A stretch of DNA of 64,000 bases from Acinetobacter sp. ANC 3813 (GTDB taxonomy: Bacteria; Pseudomonadota; Gammaproteobacteria; Pseudomonadales; Moraxellaceae). A program made the position numbers and the translations under genes. Shown here piece by piece: positions 9,682 to 18,135 of this stretch. The stretch covers positions 62,001-126,000 of the forward strand of contig NZ_NEGK01000003.1 in NCBI RefSeq assembly GCF_002135435.1. Reading direction: 5' to 3'. The stretch's first letter is position 1. Each line of letters begins with the position of its first letter. Under the pieces are notes generated by a model, which was given only the letters and a program-made list of their open reading frames with translations, did no database searches and was not told the origin of the DNA.

Positions 9682-10956
9682 ATGAAATTAGATCATTTAA
9701 ATGTCGATACAGTTGTGGTCGGTGCTGGTCAGGCTGGTGTTGCAATGAGTGAACATTTGTCTGCTTTGGGGATTTCCCATGTTGTTTTAGAAAAAAACCG
9801 CATTGCAGAAGCTTGGCGTACTCGCCGCTGGGATTCACTGGTTGCCAATGGTCCTTGCTGGCATGACTGTTTTCCCAATATGGCCTTTGACGCCGACCCA
9901 GATGCCTTTGTCCATCATGACAAAGTTGCAGATTACTTTGAACAGTATGCTGCCAAATTTAAAATGCCCATTCACACTGGCGTATCCGTTCAAAAAGCGT
10001 ATAAAAATGTTAAAAAATCAGGTTTCAGTGTCGAAACCTCTGAAGGAACCATTCAAACACAGCGTATTGTTTCTGCGACTGGTGCGTTCCAAAAAGCAGT
10101 TATTCCTGCTGTAGCGCCGCAAAATTCCGACTTTTACCAAATTCATTCAGATCAGTATAAAAACCCTGAGCAGCTGCCAGACGGCGCAGTATTGGTGATT
10201 GGCTCTGGTTCATCTGGCGTGCAAATTGCCGATGAAATTAACCGCACAGGCAAGAAGGTTTATCTGTCTGTTGGCCAGCATGAGCGTCCGCCGCGCAATT
10301 ACCGCGGCCGTGACAATGTATGGTGGCTTGGCGTATTAGGCGGCTGGGACTACATGCGTACAGACAATGGCCCGCTGCGCGGACTGGCAGTCAGCGGCGC
10401 GCATGGTGGCATCAATATTGATTTCCGTGCTTTAGCAAATCAAGGCGTGACTTTGGTTGGCATGACGCAGTCTTTTGATCAGCAAAATATTAAATTTGCA
10501 GATGATTTAAAAACCAATTTAGACATTGGTGATGAAGTCCTGATGCAATTTTTAGATGATGCCGATGCCTATGTACTGAACAATGGGCTAGATCTGCCTG
10601 CAGAACCTGAACTGCGCCATGTACTTCCAGACCCAGACTGCGTAACTCAGCCAATCTTAGAATTGGATATGAATGAAGCAAATATTACTTCAGTCATTTG
10701 GGCTTCAGGCTTTAGCTATGATTTCAGCTGGCTGCAAGTGAATGCCTTTGATGAACAGCAGCGCCCTAAACATAAGCAAGGCATTTCCCCTGAGCGCGGT
10801 GTGTATTTCCTTGGCTTGCCGTACTTAACAGGCCGCGGTTCTAGCTTTATTTGGGGTGTTTGGCACGATGCAAAACATATCGCAGAACACATCGATATTC
10901 AGCGTAAATATCACTTGTATGAAGCACCCAAAAGCCCGCTAAAAGATTCTGCATAG
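9682..10956 (+). CDS. Flavin-containing monooxygenase-like oxidoreductase
   Basis: 424-residue two-dinucleotide-binding flavoprotein. The FAD-binding motif VVVGAGQAGVAMSEHL starts at about residue 11 and the NAD(P)H-binding motif VIGSGSSGVQIADEI at about 172. The C-terminal FAD-proximal segment GVYFLGLPY is present. It belongs to the CzcO/YhiI/FMO-like group (N-, S- or Baeyer-Villiger-type oxygenation). The ATG follows GAGGAAC. A terminator lies at 10977-11013, so it is probably monocistronic, but the TauD-like gene follows on the same strand. The neighbours suggest a role in oxidising the compound handled by the 7-23 kb cluster. The substrate is unknown. Confidence 0.85.
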   Translation: MKLDHLNVDTVVVGAGQAGVAMSEHLSALGISHVVLEKNRIAEAWRTRRWDSLVANGPCWHDCFPNMAFDADPDAFVHHDKVADYFEQYAAKFKMPIHTGVSVQKAYKNVKKSGFSVETSEGTIQTQRIVSATGAFQKAVIPAVAPQNSDFYQIHSDQYKNPEQLPDGAVLVIGSGSSGVQIADEINRTGKKVYLSVGQHERPPRNYRGRDNVWWLGVLGGWDYMRTDNGPLRGLAVSGAHGGINIDFRALANQGVTLVGMTQSFDQQNIKFADDLKTNLDIGDEVLMQFLDDADAYVLNNGLDLPAEPELRHVLPDPDCVTQPILELDMNEANITSVIWASGFSYDFSWLQVNAFDEQQRPKHKQGISPERGVYFLGLPYLTGRGSSFIWGVWHDAKHIAEHIDIQRKYHLYEAPKSPLKDSA

Positions 10957-10976
10957 TTCCCTTGCTCCCCCACCTG

Positions 10977-11013
10977 CACATTTAAGTTTCTTCGGAGGCT
11001 TAAATGTGTTTTT
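10977..11013 (+). terminator. Rho-independent terminator
   Basis: CACATTTAAG paired with CTTAAATGTG (10977-10986 and 10999-11008), then five T. It ends the monooxygenase transcript. Confidence 0.7.
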
Positions 11014-11184
11014 AAATCAACTATGCAGCCCTTAAAACAGCGGCTTTCTTTGTTTTTATTCTGTATTTCACTGAGTTTAACCCCCATTTGCTTTAACCCA
11101 CTTTGAACAGCAGTTTTGAAACCAGCTGGATTACCGCTTGATTCATTCCTGTGACGAAACTCAATCATTGCAAGAGGCTGATGT

Positions 11185-12177
11185 ATGAACACAATTTTAA
11201 AAACTCCAATTACCGATAAATGCGCATGGATAGGTAAAGATATCGCACAACAAACCGATTGGATTTATCACATGTCTGCTCATTTGCTGGAGGCATTAGA
11301 TGGCTGCTTAAAGCAGCTTGAACATAATCAGCTGACAGCACCTGAATTCAGTCAGGCTGATATATCGATAAGCTGCCCAACTGCGCTTCAAGAATTAGCC
11401 CAAATTGCCGATGAATTGGAAAATGGCTATGGTTTTATTGTGCTGCGCGGCATAGATGCAGCCAAATATACAGAAACGCAAATGAGTAATTTGTATTATG
11501 CGCTGGGATTATATTTAGGCGAACCAGTGACCCAAAATGCCCGCGGTGATTTGATTGGCTATGTTGAAAATATTGGCGATAAAACGCAGAAAATGACCCG
11601 CGTATACGAAACCAACAGCTATTTGCCATATCATGCTGATTTGTCTGATGTTGTTGGGTTATTATCCATCCGTAAAGCCAAACAAGGCGGCCTCAGCAGC
11701 TTGGTGAGTTCTGCCAGTGTTTATAACCGCATCTTAGAAAAACACCCTGAATATTTAAGTTATTATTACCATATTGCATGGTACGACCATCTAGGTGAAG
11801 TCGATCCATCACTCAGCCCGATTTTCAGCTACCATGAAGGCAAACTCGCCTGCCGCTACTTGCGCGCCTATATTGAATTGGGTCATGAGCGCCGCAATGT
11901 GCCGATGTCACAAGTACAGCTTGATGCTTTAAATTTGTTTGATGAGATCAGCCATGACCCCGATTTAAAATTGGATATGATGCTGGAACCGGGCGACATT
12001 CAGTTTTGCAATAATTACTGTGTCATGCACTCACGCAATGCCTTTGAAGATTATGATGATCTGGCTCAGCGCCGCAAACTGCTTCGTCTCTGGCTGAAAA
12101 TGCCGAATGCGCGCAAACTGGCAAAAGACTTCCCTGGCCGCAATGGCATTCCGAAAGGCTTAGGTCAAGCAGCTTAA
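11185..12177 (+). CDS. TauD/TfdA-family Fe(II)/2-oxoglutarate dioxygenase
   Basis: 330 residues. The iron triad is visible as HxD in PYHADLSD (about residue 149) and a distal His in CVMHSRNAF (about 281). The 2-oxoglutarate Arg lies in RRKLLRLWL some 14 residues later. Spacing fits the TauD/TfdA and gamma-butyrobetaine-hydroxylase fold rather than the PhyH fold of its neighbours. It probably hydroxylates, and may thereby cleave, a small acid or an N-substituted amino compound. The ATG at 11185 follows AGAGG. A strong terminator lies 15 bp after the stop. There is no own regulator; it may belong to the regulon of the surrounding catabolic cluster. Confidence 0.85.
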   Translation: MNTILKTPITDKCAWIGKDIAQQTDWIYHMSAHLLEALDGCLKQLEHNQLTAPEFSQADISISCPTALQELAQIADELENGYGFIVLRGIDAAKYTETQMSNLYYALGLYLGEPVTQNARGDLIGYVENIGDKTQKMTRVYETNSYLPYHADLSDVVGLLSIRKAKQGGLSSLVSSASVYNRILEKHPEYLSYYYHIAWYDHLGEVDPSLSPIFSYHEGKLACRYLRAYIELGHERRNVPMSQVQLDALNLFDEISHDPDLKLDMMLEPGDIQFCNNYCVMHSRNAFEDYDDLAQRRKLLRLWLKMPNARKLAKDFPGRNGIPKGLGQAA

Positions 12178-12192
12178 TAAAAGAATGATATT

Positions 12193-12218
12193 AAAGAGGC
12201 TAAATGCCTCTTTTTTTT
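12193..12218 (+). terminator. Rho-independent terminator
   Basis: AAAGAGGC-TAAAT-GCCTCTTT followed by a T-run, 15 bp after the TauD-like gene. Confidence 0.85.
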
Positions 12219-12660
12219 AATGTCGGTAATTTCACTTTTTAAATTGTTTATATCAAGTAAATTTTTTCAATATAATTTTGATCAGCAAACAGAATCAAGA
12301 TTCTTAATACTGCGTCCAGAGCAATAAATTTTACTGTGCTTCTATTGATTCAAATGCGGATGCTGTTGGGTCGAGATCATTATAAATAGCTTGAATCATC
12401 CCAAAGTTCATATCTAATACCCATCAAAGAGCAAATAATTGAACATCAATAGACTCAAACAAATCATGATCTGCAGTTTTAATTCATAGTGGAAAATATC
12501 CAATTCTGGGGCTATCTTAAGTATTATTTTTAGAAGGAAGTTGCTGCTATTTTCCAGATAAAACTCACTAAAAGCTAAGCTTCTGCAATATAACTAGCTC
12601 AGTAAAAAAGAAGTTCTCTAGGCCCTTTTCGCTGACGGCTAAATAAAGTTTCAATAACAA
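12219..12660. other. Gene-free spacer with possible coding remnant
   Basis: About 440 bp without a full gene. On the minus strand a short open frame of 26 residues (start MNFGMIQAIYNDLDP, about 12329-12410) lies in the same frame as an upstream stretch interrupted by a stop. It could be the tail of a decayed gene. No ribosome site is clear and I do not recognise the family. Confidence 0.3.
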
Positions 12661-12693
12661 ATAAAACACCGCATAAAACCAGTTATGCGGCGC
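12661..12693 (-). terminator. Terminator after porin gene
   Basis: Minus-strand stem from CGCCGCATAA and its partner TATGCGGTG, followed by TTTTAT. It lies just past the porin stop at 12722. Confidence 0.65.
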
Positions 12694-12721
12694 TTAAAAA
12701 ACAATTCAACTAACTAAAATA

Positions 12722-13894
12722 TTAGAAGTTGTAATAAACCTGCAGATTGATCAGTTCATGCGAATCTTTATCACTGCCAGCAGCATAAGAATCAGATGGG
12801 CCGCCAATCAAAAAGTCATTTTTACCCACGATATATTCTGCGACAAAAGATAAGTCTTTGTAATATGCCGCCACGCCGACTAAGTTGCGTGAAGATCGAT
12901 TAAAGCCATCTTGAGATTTATCGTAGCTGCTGTACATGGCATATGGCGTCACTGCATCAAACTTGCCGACATTTTTGAAGGTATAGCTGACATCTGCGGT
13001 GTAGAACATGCCTTCATTGGCCACCATAAAGTTATCATCAAACGAACCCATTAATGATGATTCAGGGGTCATTGGATCTTTATTGTCAACATCATTTTTG
13101 CCAACAGTCAGCCCAAAAGTCAGATCGTTATAGGCCATATTGCCAAATACGGACCACGCCTTGCGGTCACCCGTTTGACCATTGGTTTTGTTTTCGATAT
13201 CTGAATACCAGTAAGATGCGCCAAGCGTTGAACTCATGCCTTCAGGCAGCCCGCTCAAATCTTGCTGCACACGGGTAATGAACATGTTTTGCTCATCTAG
13301 ATGCGTAAGAGATGGGTCTTCAGGTTTCACAAAGTTTGTGGTGTATCGGCTTGCATCATCCGCATACGGGCCGCTGTATTTGCCGCCATCACCTGTAAAA
13401 TACGCCAGTTCAACTTTGGTGCCTGTATCAAATTTACCTTGATACTTCAGGCCGAGATTATGCACATCTTCCAAGCCTATTTGGGTGATAATCCCGCCAT
13501 AATAGTTGCTCTCCCAAAAGCGTCCAGGCCCAAAAGGCACAGGCTGTAAACCCGCTTGAATCAAGTGATTTTCATTAAAATTGTAGCCTGCGTAAGCATC
13601 AACTAGGGTTGAGAAATCACAAAGCTTATCAAATTGATAGCAGCGGTATTCTATATGTCCAAAGACTTTTGGCGACTTATAGTCCAGATTGACTTTAGCC
13701 GCATCAAAGCTGAGTTTATGATCATTATCAGACCAGCTTTTATCTTGATATTTCGCACGAACAAAACCAGAAACGGAAAGTTCGCCTAAATCTGTTTTTG
13801 CATCGCCAATTTTTAAATCTGCGGCATAAACAGGTGTCCCCATGCACCCTAGAAGAATCAGTGCAATACCCGAATTTAAAGCTTTTTTTTGCAT
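12722..13894 (-). CDS. Outer-membrane porin, phosphate-selective porin O/P-like
   Basis: 390 residues. An N-terminal signal peptide (MQKKALNSGIALILLG..., likely cut after VYAA) is followed by alternating amphipathic segments rich in Tyr, Gly and Asn. The C-terminus LINLQVYYNF ends in the aromatic residue needed for outer-membrane beta-barrel assembly. Length and pattern fit a 16-18-strand anion/small-solute porin of the OprO/OprP-like group. It lies 45 bp downstream of the binding-protein gene at 13940 on the same strand. It may therefore supply the outer-membrane step of the same uptake route. Solute unknown. Confidence 0.8.
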   Translation of the reverse strand: MQKKALNSGIALILLGCMGTPVYAADLKIGDAKTDLGELSVSGFVRAKYQDKSWSDNDHKLSFDAAKVNLDYKSPKVFGHIEYRCYQFDKLCDFSTLVDAYAGYNFNENHLIQAGLQPVPFGPGRFWESNYYGGIITQIGLEDVHNLGLKYQGKFDTGTKVELAYFTGDGGKYSGPYADDASRYTTNFVKPEDPSLTHLDEQNMFITRVQQDLSGLPEGMSSTLGASYWYSDIENKTNGQTGDRKAWSVFGNMAYNDLTFGLTVGKNDVDNKDPMTPESSLMGSFDDNFMVANEGMFYTADVSYTFKNVGKFDAVTPYAMYSSYDKSQDGFNRSSRNLVGVAAYYKDLSFVAEYIVGKNDFLIGGPSDSYAAGSDKDSHELINLQVYYNF

Positions 13895-13939
13895 AAAAAT
13901 GCTCTCATTTAAAACAGAAGTGAATAATGTTGTAAGGTG

Positions 13940-14818
13940 TTATTTCGGCATGTATTTTTGAATTTCTTCATCCGTCGGCGCTTGCAAGTTGTATTTCGCA
14001 ATCAGCTTGTCGTATTCGCCAGATTTCTTCATGGCATCTAAACCAGCTGTGACTTTGTTCAGCATTTCTTTATCGCCTTTAGGAATTGCAATGCCACCTA
14101 GGACTGGGAAGAATGGTTCTGTAGAAGTAATGACAATACGGCCTTTTAATTTTTCAACTGTGCTTTTTGCCACACTGGCATCGTCATAGTGTGCATCTAC
14201 AGCTTTTGCCAGAAGAGCCTGAACTGACTCTGGAGATGTATCAAACTCACGCACAGTAATTGGAGCTTTACCCTTTGCTACACAGCTCTGTTCAGACATT
14301 TCATGCAGCTGCTTAGGGAACATTGAGCCCTTTTGTGAAGCAATGGTTTTACCGCATAAATCATCACGTGTTTTGGGTTTGTAGTCTGAGTCTGTTAGCG
14401 CAATTAAGGCCTCTGTGGTCATGTAATACGGCACCATATCCACTTTGTCTAAGCGCTCTTTGGTGATGTATAAGGCAGACATCACTAGATCAAATTTCTT
14501 AGCCTCTAGTCCTGTAATTAAGTTAGAGAAACGGCTATCCACAAAATTAACTTTTGCACCTGAGTGCGCAAAAATTTGATTTGCAATATCAATATCAAAA
14601 CCTGCAGGTTTGTCATTTTCTATATATTCAAATGGCGGAAATGTCATATCACTGCCGATTTGATAGACCTTGGCAGAGGCATCAGAAGCATTGCTTTGCG
14701 CAGTTTCTGTTTTAGGTTCTGAACTTTGGCTGCAGGCAGTCAATCCCAAAACGGTCAAAAGGATCGCTGCAAGCGGTTTCATGCTTAAACGAGATTGCGT
14801 ACTTAGAATAGATTTCAT
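13940..14818 (-). CDS. Amino-acid-type ABC transporter substrate-binding lipoprotein
   Basis: About 292 residues with a lipoprotein signal ending in the lipobox LTAC. It is then a family-3 solute-binding protein (polar amino acids, opines): FPPFEYIEN, GFDIDIANQIF, SALYITKERL. It delivers a periplasmic solute to an inner-membrane permease. It is clearly paralogous to the protein at 17094: shared blocks are DLCGK, VREF[DE]TSP and ITSTE.FFP. No permease gene is adjacent; the only one in the window is the fusion at 18136. I chose the ATG at 14818, with GGAG upstream, over the TTG at 14824. It is divergent from the class II aldolase gene and probably co-transcribed with the porin gene. Confidence 0.87.
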   Translation of the reverse strand: MKSILSTQSRLSMKPLAAILLTVLGLTACSQSSEPKTETAQSNASDASAKVYQIGSDMTFPPFEYIENDKPAGFDIDIANQIFAHSGAKVNFVDSRFSNLITGLEAKKFDLVMSALYITKERLDKVDMVPYYMTTEALIALTDSDYKPKTRDDLCGKTIASQKGSMFPKQLHEMSEQSCVAKGKAPITVREFDTSPESVQALLAKAVDAHYDDASVAKSTVEKLKGRIVITSTEPFFPVLGGIAIPKGDKEMLNKVTAGLDAMKKSGEYDKLIAKYNLQAPTDEEIQKYMPK

Positions 14819-14978
14819 GGACAAATTCTCCGTGGCTTTTATGAGCTTTATATTTGTTATACGTGAGAATTTTTATGAATGTAATTTGGAAAATCCTAGT
14901 CAATACTCCAAAAAATGCGATGCAAGAAACCGCCTAAAGCACCATAGAATTTTCTGATATTTCTATGAGAGTTAGCCC

Positions 14979-15704
14979 ATGAAAACAGAACAGCAAATCC
15001 GTATTGATTTGGCTGCGGCCTTACGCTTATGTGCCAAATTAGGCATGCATGAGGCGGTCGCTAATCACTTTAGTGCAGCGGTGTCGGAAGATGGAAAAGC
15101 TTTTTTACTCAACCCCAAATGGGTGCATTTTTCAAAGATCAAAGCCCGCGACTTAATCTTGGTGCATGCAGATGATCCGAACAGTTTCGAAAAAGGACAT
15201 ATTGACTCTACGGCTTGGGCGATTCATGGACAAATCCATAAACTGCGCCCTGATATCCGCGTGATCATGCATTTGCATCCTATCTATGCGACGGCGCTCT
15301 CTTGCCTCAAAAATCCAACTCTGCTGCCTGTAGAGCAAAACAGCGCTCGCTATTTTAACCGCGTCGCTTATGACCATCATTACAGCGGCATGGCTGATCA
15401 AATAGCCGAAGGACAGCGTTTAGCACAGCTGCTGCAAGATAAGAGCCGCCTGATGATGTGCAACCATGGCGTATTGATTGGCTCACATGATATTGGTGTG
15501 GCTTTTGATGATATGTACACTTTTGAGCGTTCTAGCCAAATCTTGCTGACAGCCTATTCTACTGGACAAACACTCAATATTTTGGATGATGCCGTAGCAG
15601 AAAAAACTGCGCAGGATTGGGAAAAAATTGAAGATTTCAGCATGGCGCATTTTGAGGAAATGAAAAGCATCTTAATGGCTGAAGATCCAAGTTTTATGGA
15701 TTAA
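14979..15704 (+). CDS. Class II aldolase/adducin-family protein
   Basis: 241 residues. The zinc-site motif VIMHLHPIYATAL (HxH) and the later MCNHGVLIGSHDIG match the class II aldolase/adducin fold, with an N-terminal basic/Glu segment EAVANHFSA. Members are fuculose- or ribulose-phosphate aldolases and epimerases, or decarboxylases. This member lacks obvious phosphate-site signatures that would name a substrate. It is divergent from the binding-protein/porin unit, with 160 bp between the starts. The context suggests C-C bond cleavage or decarboxylation of an intermediate in the surrounding pathway. That is inference. Confidence 0.83.
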   Translation: MKTEQQIRIDLAAALRLCAKLGMHEAVANHFSAAVSEDGKAFLLNPKWVHFSKIKARDLILVHADDPNSFEKGHIDSTAWAIHGQIHKLRPDIRVIMHLHPIYATALSCLKNPTLLPVEQNSARYFNRVAYDHHYSGMADQIAEGQRLAQLLQDKSRLMMCNHGVLIGSHDIGVAFDDMYTFERSSQILLTAYSTGQTLNILDDAVAEKTAQDWEKIEDFSMAHFEEMKSILMAEDPSFMD

Positions 15705-15715
15705 CAAAAATCAGT

Positions 15716-15739
15716 GCAGGAGCATTCACCCGCTCCTGC
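15716..15739 (+). terminator. Hairpin after class II aldolase gene
   Basis: GCAGGAGC-n8-GCTCCTGC, a perfect 8-bp stem 12 bp after the stop. The following T-run is poor, so terminator strength is uncertain. Confidence 0.5.
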
Positions 15740-16036
15740 TCACTTTGTACTTTTTAAGAATATCTAAACCAAACATTAAATACAAAGTATTATAATTAAT
15801 TATAAATCAAATATTTACAACCAATCATTTCATAATGAATGCTCCCTCTCCTTTTTAAAGGAAAGGGTTCAGGAGAGGATTTTTATAAAATTCATTCACA
15901 CTAACATTCTACCTAAGCCATATATGGTGCGAGTGAATGACTTTATATGATTCTGTTGATATCTAATTCTGAACATTTTTTGAATTTTGCAAAAAATCTA
16001 TTAAATAATAGTTTAAACATTCACTACTCAATTCAA
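15740..16036. other. AT-rich spacer holding a palindromic repeat
   Basis: About 300 bp with no gene. The notable item is the repeat at 15841-15887; the rest is AT-rich and featureless by eye. Confidence 0.4.
15841..15887. repeat. Palindromic repeat element, copy 1 (intergenic)
   Basis: Stem arms CCTCTCC (15845-15851) and GGAGAGG (15872-15878) enclose an inner CCTTT/AAAGG stem. In reverse complement, the hrpA insert at 35117-35160 has the same build: CCCTCT, then a T-rich stretch, then AAAGRRAGGGTT, then GGAGA. It looks like a short REP/MITE-type repeat present at least twice in the window. Confidence 0.55.
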
Positions 16037-16038
16037 TT

Positions 16039-16067
16039 AAAAAGAGCTTCCGAAGAAGCTCTTTTTT
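16039..16067. terminator. Bidirectional terminator
   Basis: AAAGAGCTTC-CGAA-GAAGCTCTTT with A- and T-runs on both sides. It can end the oxygenase gene at 16105 (minus) and stray plus-strand transcripts. Confidence 0.75.
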
Positions 16068-16104
16068 ATGTATTTGCTATGCACTCGACATGAGGCAGAG
16101 CCAA

Positions 16105-16974
16105 TTAAGCCATTTCTAAACCCGCTTGCTGTACAAAGAAAGATGCGCCTTTTGGTTTTTGTGGCATTCTCAACGCATTTGGTGACATGCGGATTTGACC
16201 GCTTTCTGTGCCATACACCAATTGGCCTTGATGCTGGCTTGGCAATGGATTGTCCGATAATGCAACAGCGTCTTCAGCCGCATAAACTGTAATAAATAAG
16301 TAACGCGGCAATTCAGTATTGTTCGCGCCAGAAGCATGCAGCAAACGTGTATGCATAAAGCATACCGAACCCGCTGGGCCTATGCAAGAAACATACTTTT
16401 GACACTCTTGCGCTTCAACTGCATCTTCTACTTTTCCAGTAAACCGCCCGTCTTGCCAATGGTTATACAGCTCACCTTTATGGCTGCCCGGAATCACCTG
16501 CAGCGGGCCATTGTCTTGCGTCACTTCACCGACCATGAGCAGTGAAGTAATCATGTCGTCATTGGTATGCGGTGTAAATGGAAAATCTTGATGCCATTTC
16601 ACTGTAGTTGCTGTATGCGGCAGCTTGGCATTCACTTTACTGTGATGGAAGCGTGTACCTGAACCGCCGATCAGCTGACCCGCCATTTCTGCCATTTTAG
16701 ACTGCATTGCAGTTTTGAAATAAGCTTCTGAAATCTCAGTTGGAGAACTGACACGGCGCAGTGCAGGATGATCCGCACTGTGGTCTGCCGGGTCGACATC
16801 AAATCGTGAACGCCCATCAATGGTTTCGCCATAGGCTTCTGTAAACGCTCGGCTTTCATCAACCCAGATCTCCAGCTGACCGCGCAGACCTTGCAGTTCT
16901 TCTGCATCCAGCACATTTTCAACCACTAAATAACCATCACGATGAAATTGTTCAATTTGTTCCGCTTTTAACAT
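16105..16974 (-). CDS. Phytanoyl-CoA dioxygenase-family Fe(II)/2-oxoglutarate oxygenase
   Basis: About 289 residues. HxD is visible in VKWHQDFPFTPH and the distal His in HTRLLHASGANN. The Arg in LPRYLFITVY binds 2-oxoglutarate, and QVIPGSHKGELY is typical of PhyH proteins. I chose the ATG at 16974, with GAGAGG six bases upstream. The longer open frame to 17049 adds residues unlike the family. The unrelated HxD context shows it is not a recent duplicate of the 7073 enzyme. It is in line with the binding-protein and transporter genes at 17094-19644 and so probably hydroxylates the imported compound. It is shorter than EctD-type hydroxylases and has no EctD signature I recognise. Confidence 0.87.
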   Translation of the reverse strand: MLKAEQIEQFHRDGYLVVENVLDAEELQGLRGQLEIWVDESRAFTEAYGETIDGRSRFDVDPADHSADHPALRRVSSPTEISEAYFKTAMQSKMAEMAGQLIGGSGTRFHHSKVNAKLPHTATTVKWHQDFPFTPHTNDDMITSLLMVGEVTQDNGPLQVIPGSHKGELYNHWQDGRFTGKVEDAVEAQECQKYVSCIGPAGSVCFMHTRLLHASGANNTELPRYLFITVYAAEDAVALSDNPLPSQHQGQLVYGTESGQIRMSPNALRMPQKPKGASFFVQQAGLEMA

Positions 16975-17093
16975 TTTTGTCCTCTCTATCTTGTGCATCA
17001 ATCTGTCAGTCAACGCTGCGACTGGATCATTCATATATAAAAGGTGCATCTATTCTAAGCTTGAATTGAGGCACCTTTTCATTCATTTGCTGC

Positions 17094-17939
17094 TTATTTC
17101 ATTACAGCAGCAATGTCTTCTGCTGTCGGTTCTTTCAGGCCATAAGCAGTCAGAATTTTTCCGTATTCACCAGAAGCTTTAATTCGGCTTAAACCTTCTT
17201 CTACCAGCTTATAAGTTGCGGTATCGCCTTTGCGGATACCAATACCGCCCACTGTTGGGAAGAATTGCTCAGTTGAGGTAATTTTCACTTTACCCGGCAG
17301 ATTGCTTTCAGCCGCTTTCATCACTGCCGCATCGTCATATTGAATATCTACCGCATGCGCAAGCAAAGCCTGAGTCGTTTGCGGTGAAGTTTCAAATTCG
17401 CGAACAGTAATGGCCTTTTTACCTTGCGCTACACAGCGCTTTTCTGAAATTTCAAATACTTGTGTTGAAAATGCTGTTCCTTTCATCGCGCCGACAACTT
17501 TGCCGCACAAATCACTCGGGCCTTTAGGCGCCAAATCTGAATCGCTGCGCACCAGAAGTGAAATGTCCGTTTTGTAATACGGAATCATGTCAATTTGTTC
17601 AAGACGCTCTTTGGTGATGTACATGGATGAGAACAGAATGTCGTACTTTTCACCTTTTAAACCAGGGATTAAATTGGCCCAGCGGGTATCAATCCAGTCT
17701 GCTTTATAGCTGCCGTCCACTTCAGCAATTTTTTCCATAATTTCAACGCTAACCCCGCTAGGCACACCATCTTTCATATATTCATATGGTGGAAAAGTTA
17801 AGTCCGAACCCACTGTCACCAAACGCTTTTCTGTTGCTGCTGCAGAAGCTTCTGATGCGGTGTCTGCCTTTTTCGCGCAGCCGCTGAATAATAATGCGCC
17901 AGCTAATGCGCTTACTGCGAATAATGTTTTGTTTTTCAT
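17094..17939 (-). CDS. Amino-acid-type ABC transporter substrate-binding lipoprotein
   Basis: 281 residues: lipoprotein signal with lipobox LFSGC, then a family-3 solute-binding domain (FPPYEYMKDGVPSG, RWANLIPGLKGEKYD, DLCGKVVGAMKG). It is a paralogue of the 13940 protein, with several identical blocks. It lies directly after the permease-ATPase gene (196 bp) and before the oxygenase at 16105, all on the minus strand. It is therefore the best candidate partner of that transporter. Solute unknown; the family binds polar or basic amino acids and opines. Confidence 0.9.
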   Translation of the reverse strand: MKNKTLFAVSALAGALLFSGCAKKADTASEASAAATEKRLVTVGSDLTFPPYEYMKDGVPSGVSVEIMEKIAEVDGSYKADWIDTRWANLIPGLKGEKYDILFSSMYITKERLEQIDMIPYYKTDISLLVRSDSDLAPKGPSDLCGKVVGAMKGTAFSTQVFEISEKRCVAQGKKAITVREFETSPQTTQALLAHAVDIQYDDAAVMKAAESNLPGKVKITSTEQFFPTVGGIGIRKGDTATYKLVEEGLSRIKASGEYGKILTAYGLKEPTAEDIAAVMK

Positions 17940-18061
17940 TCTCTACCCCAACGCTATATTAGATTTTGTGTTCAATTCAATATAACGGCATTTTTTATAC
18001 AATCCGATTAGGATTTTTTTATTTACCCCTTCATAAAAATTGAATTATAAAAATCAGCTAT

Positions 18062-18086
18062 AAAAAAAGCAGTCAAATCGACTGCT
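18062..18086 (-). terminator. Terminator after permease-ATPase gene
   Basis: Minus strand: AGCAGTC-GATTT-GACTGCT followed by seven T, 50 bp past the stop at 18136. It separates the transporter gene from the binding-protein gene. Confidence 0.8.
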
Positions 18087-18135
18087 TAAAATATTTAAAT
18101 AGCAACAAACTAAAAATTAAATATATTTAAATTAC

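Noticed and set aside
16105..16974. Ectoine hydroxylase EctD for the second PhyH-type protein
   Set aside because: No ectoine genes nearby and no EctD signature recognised.
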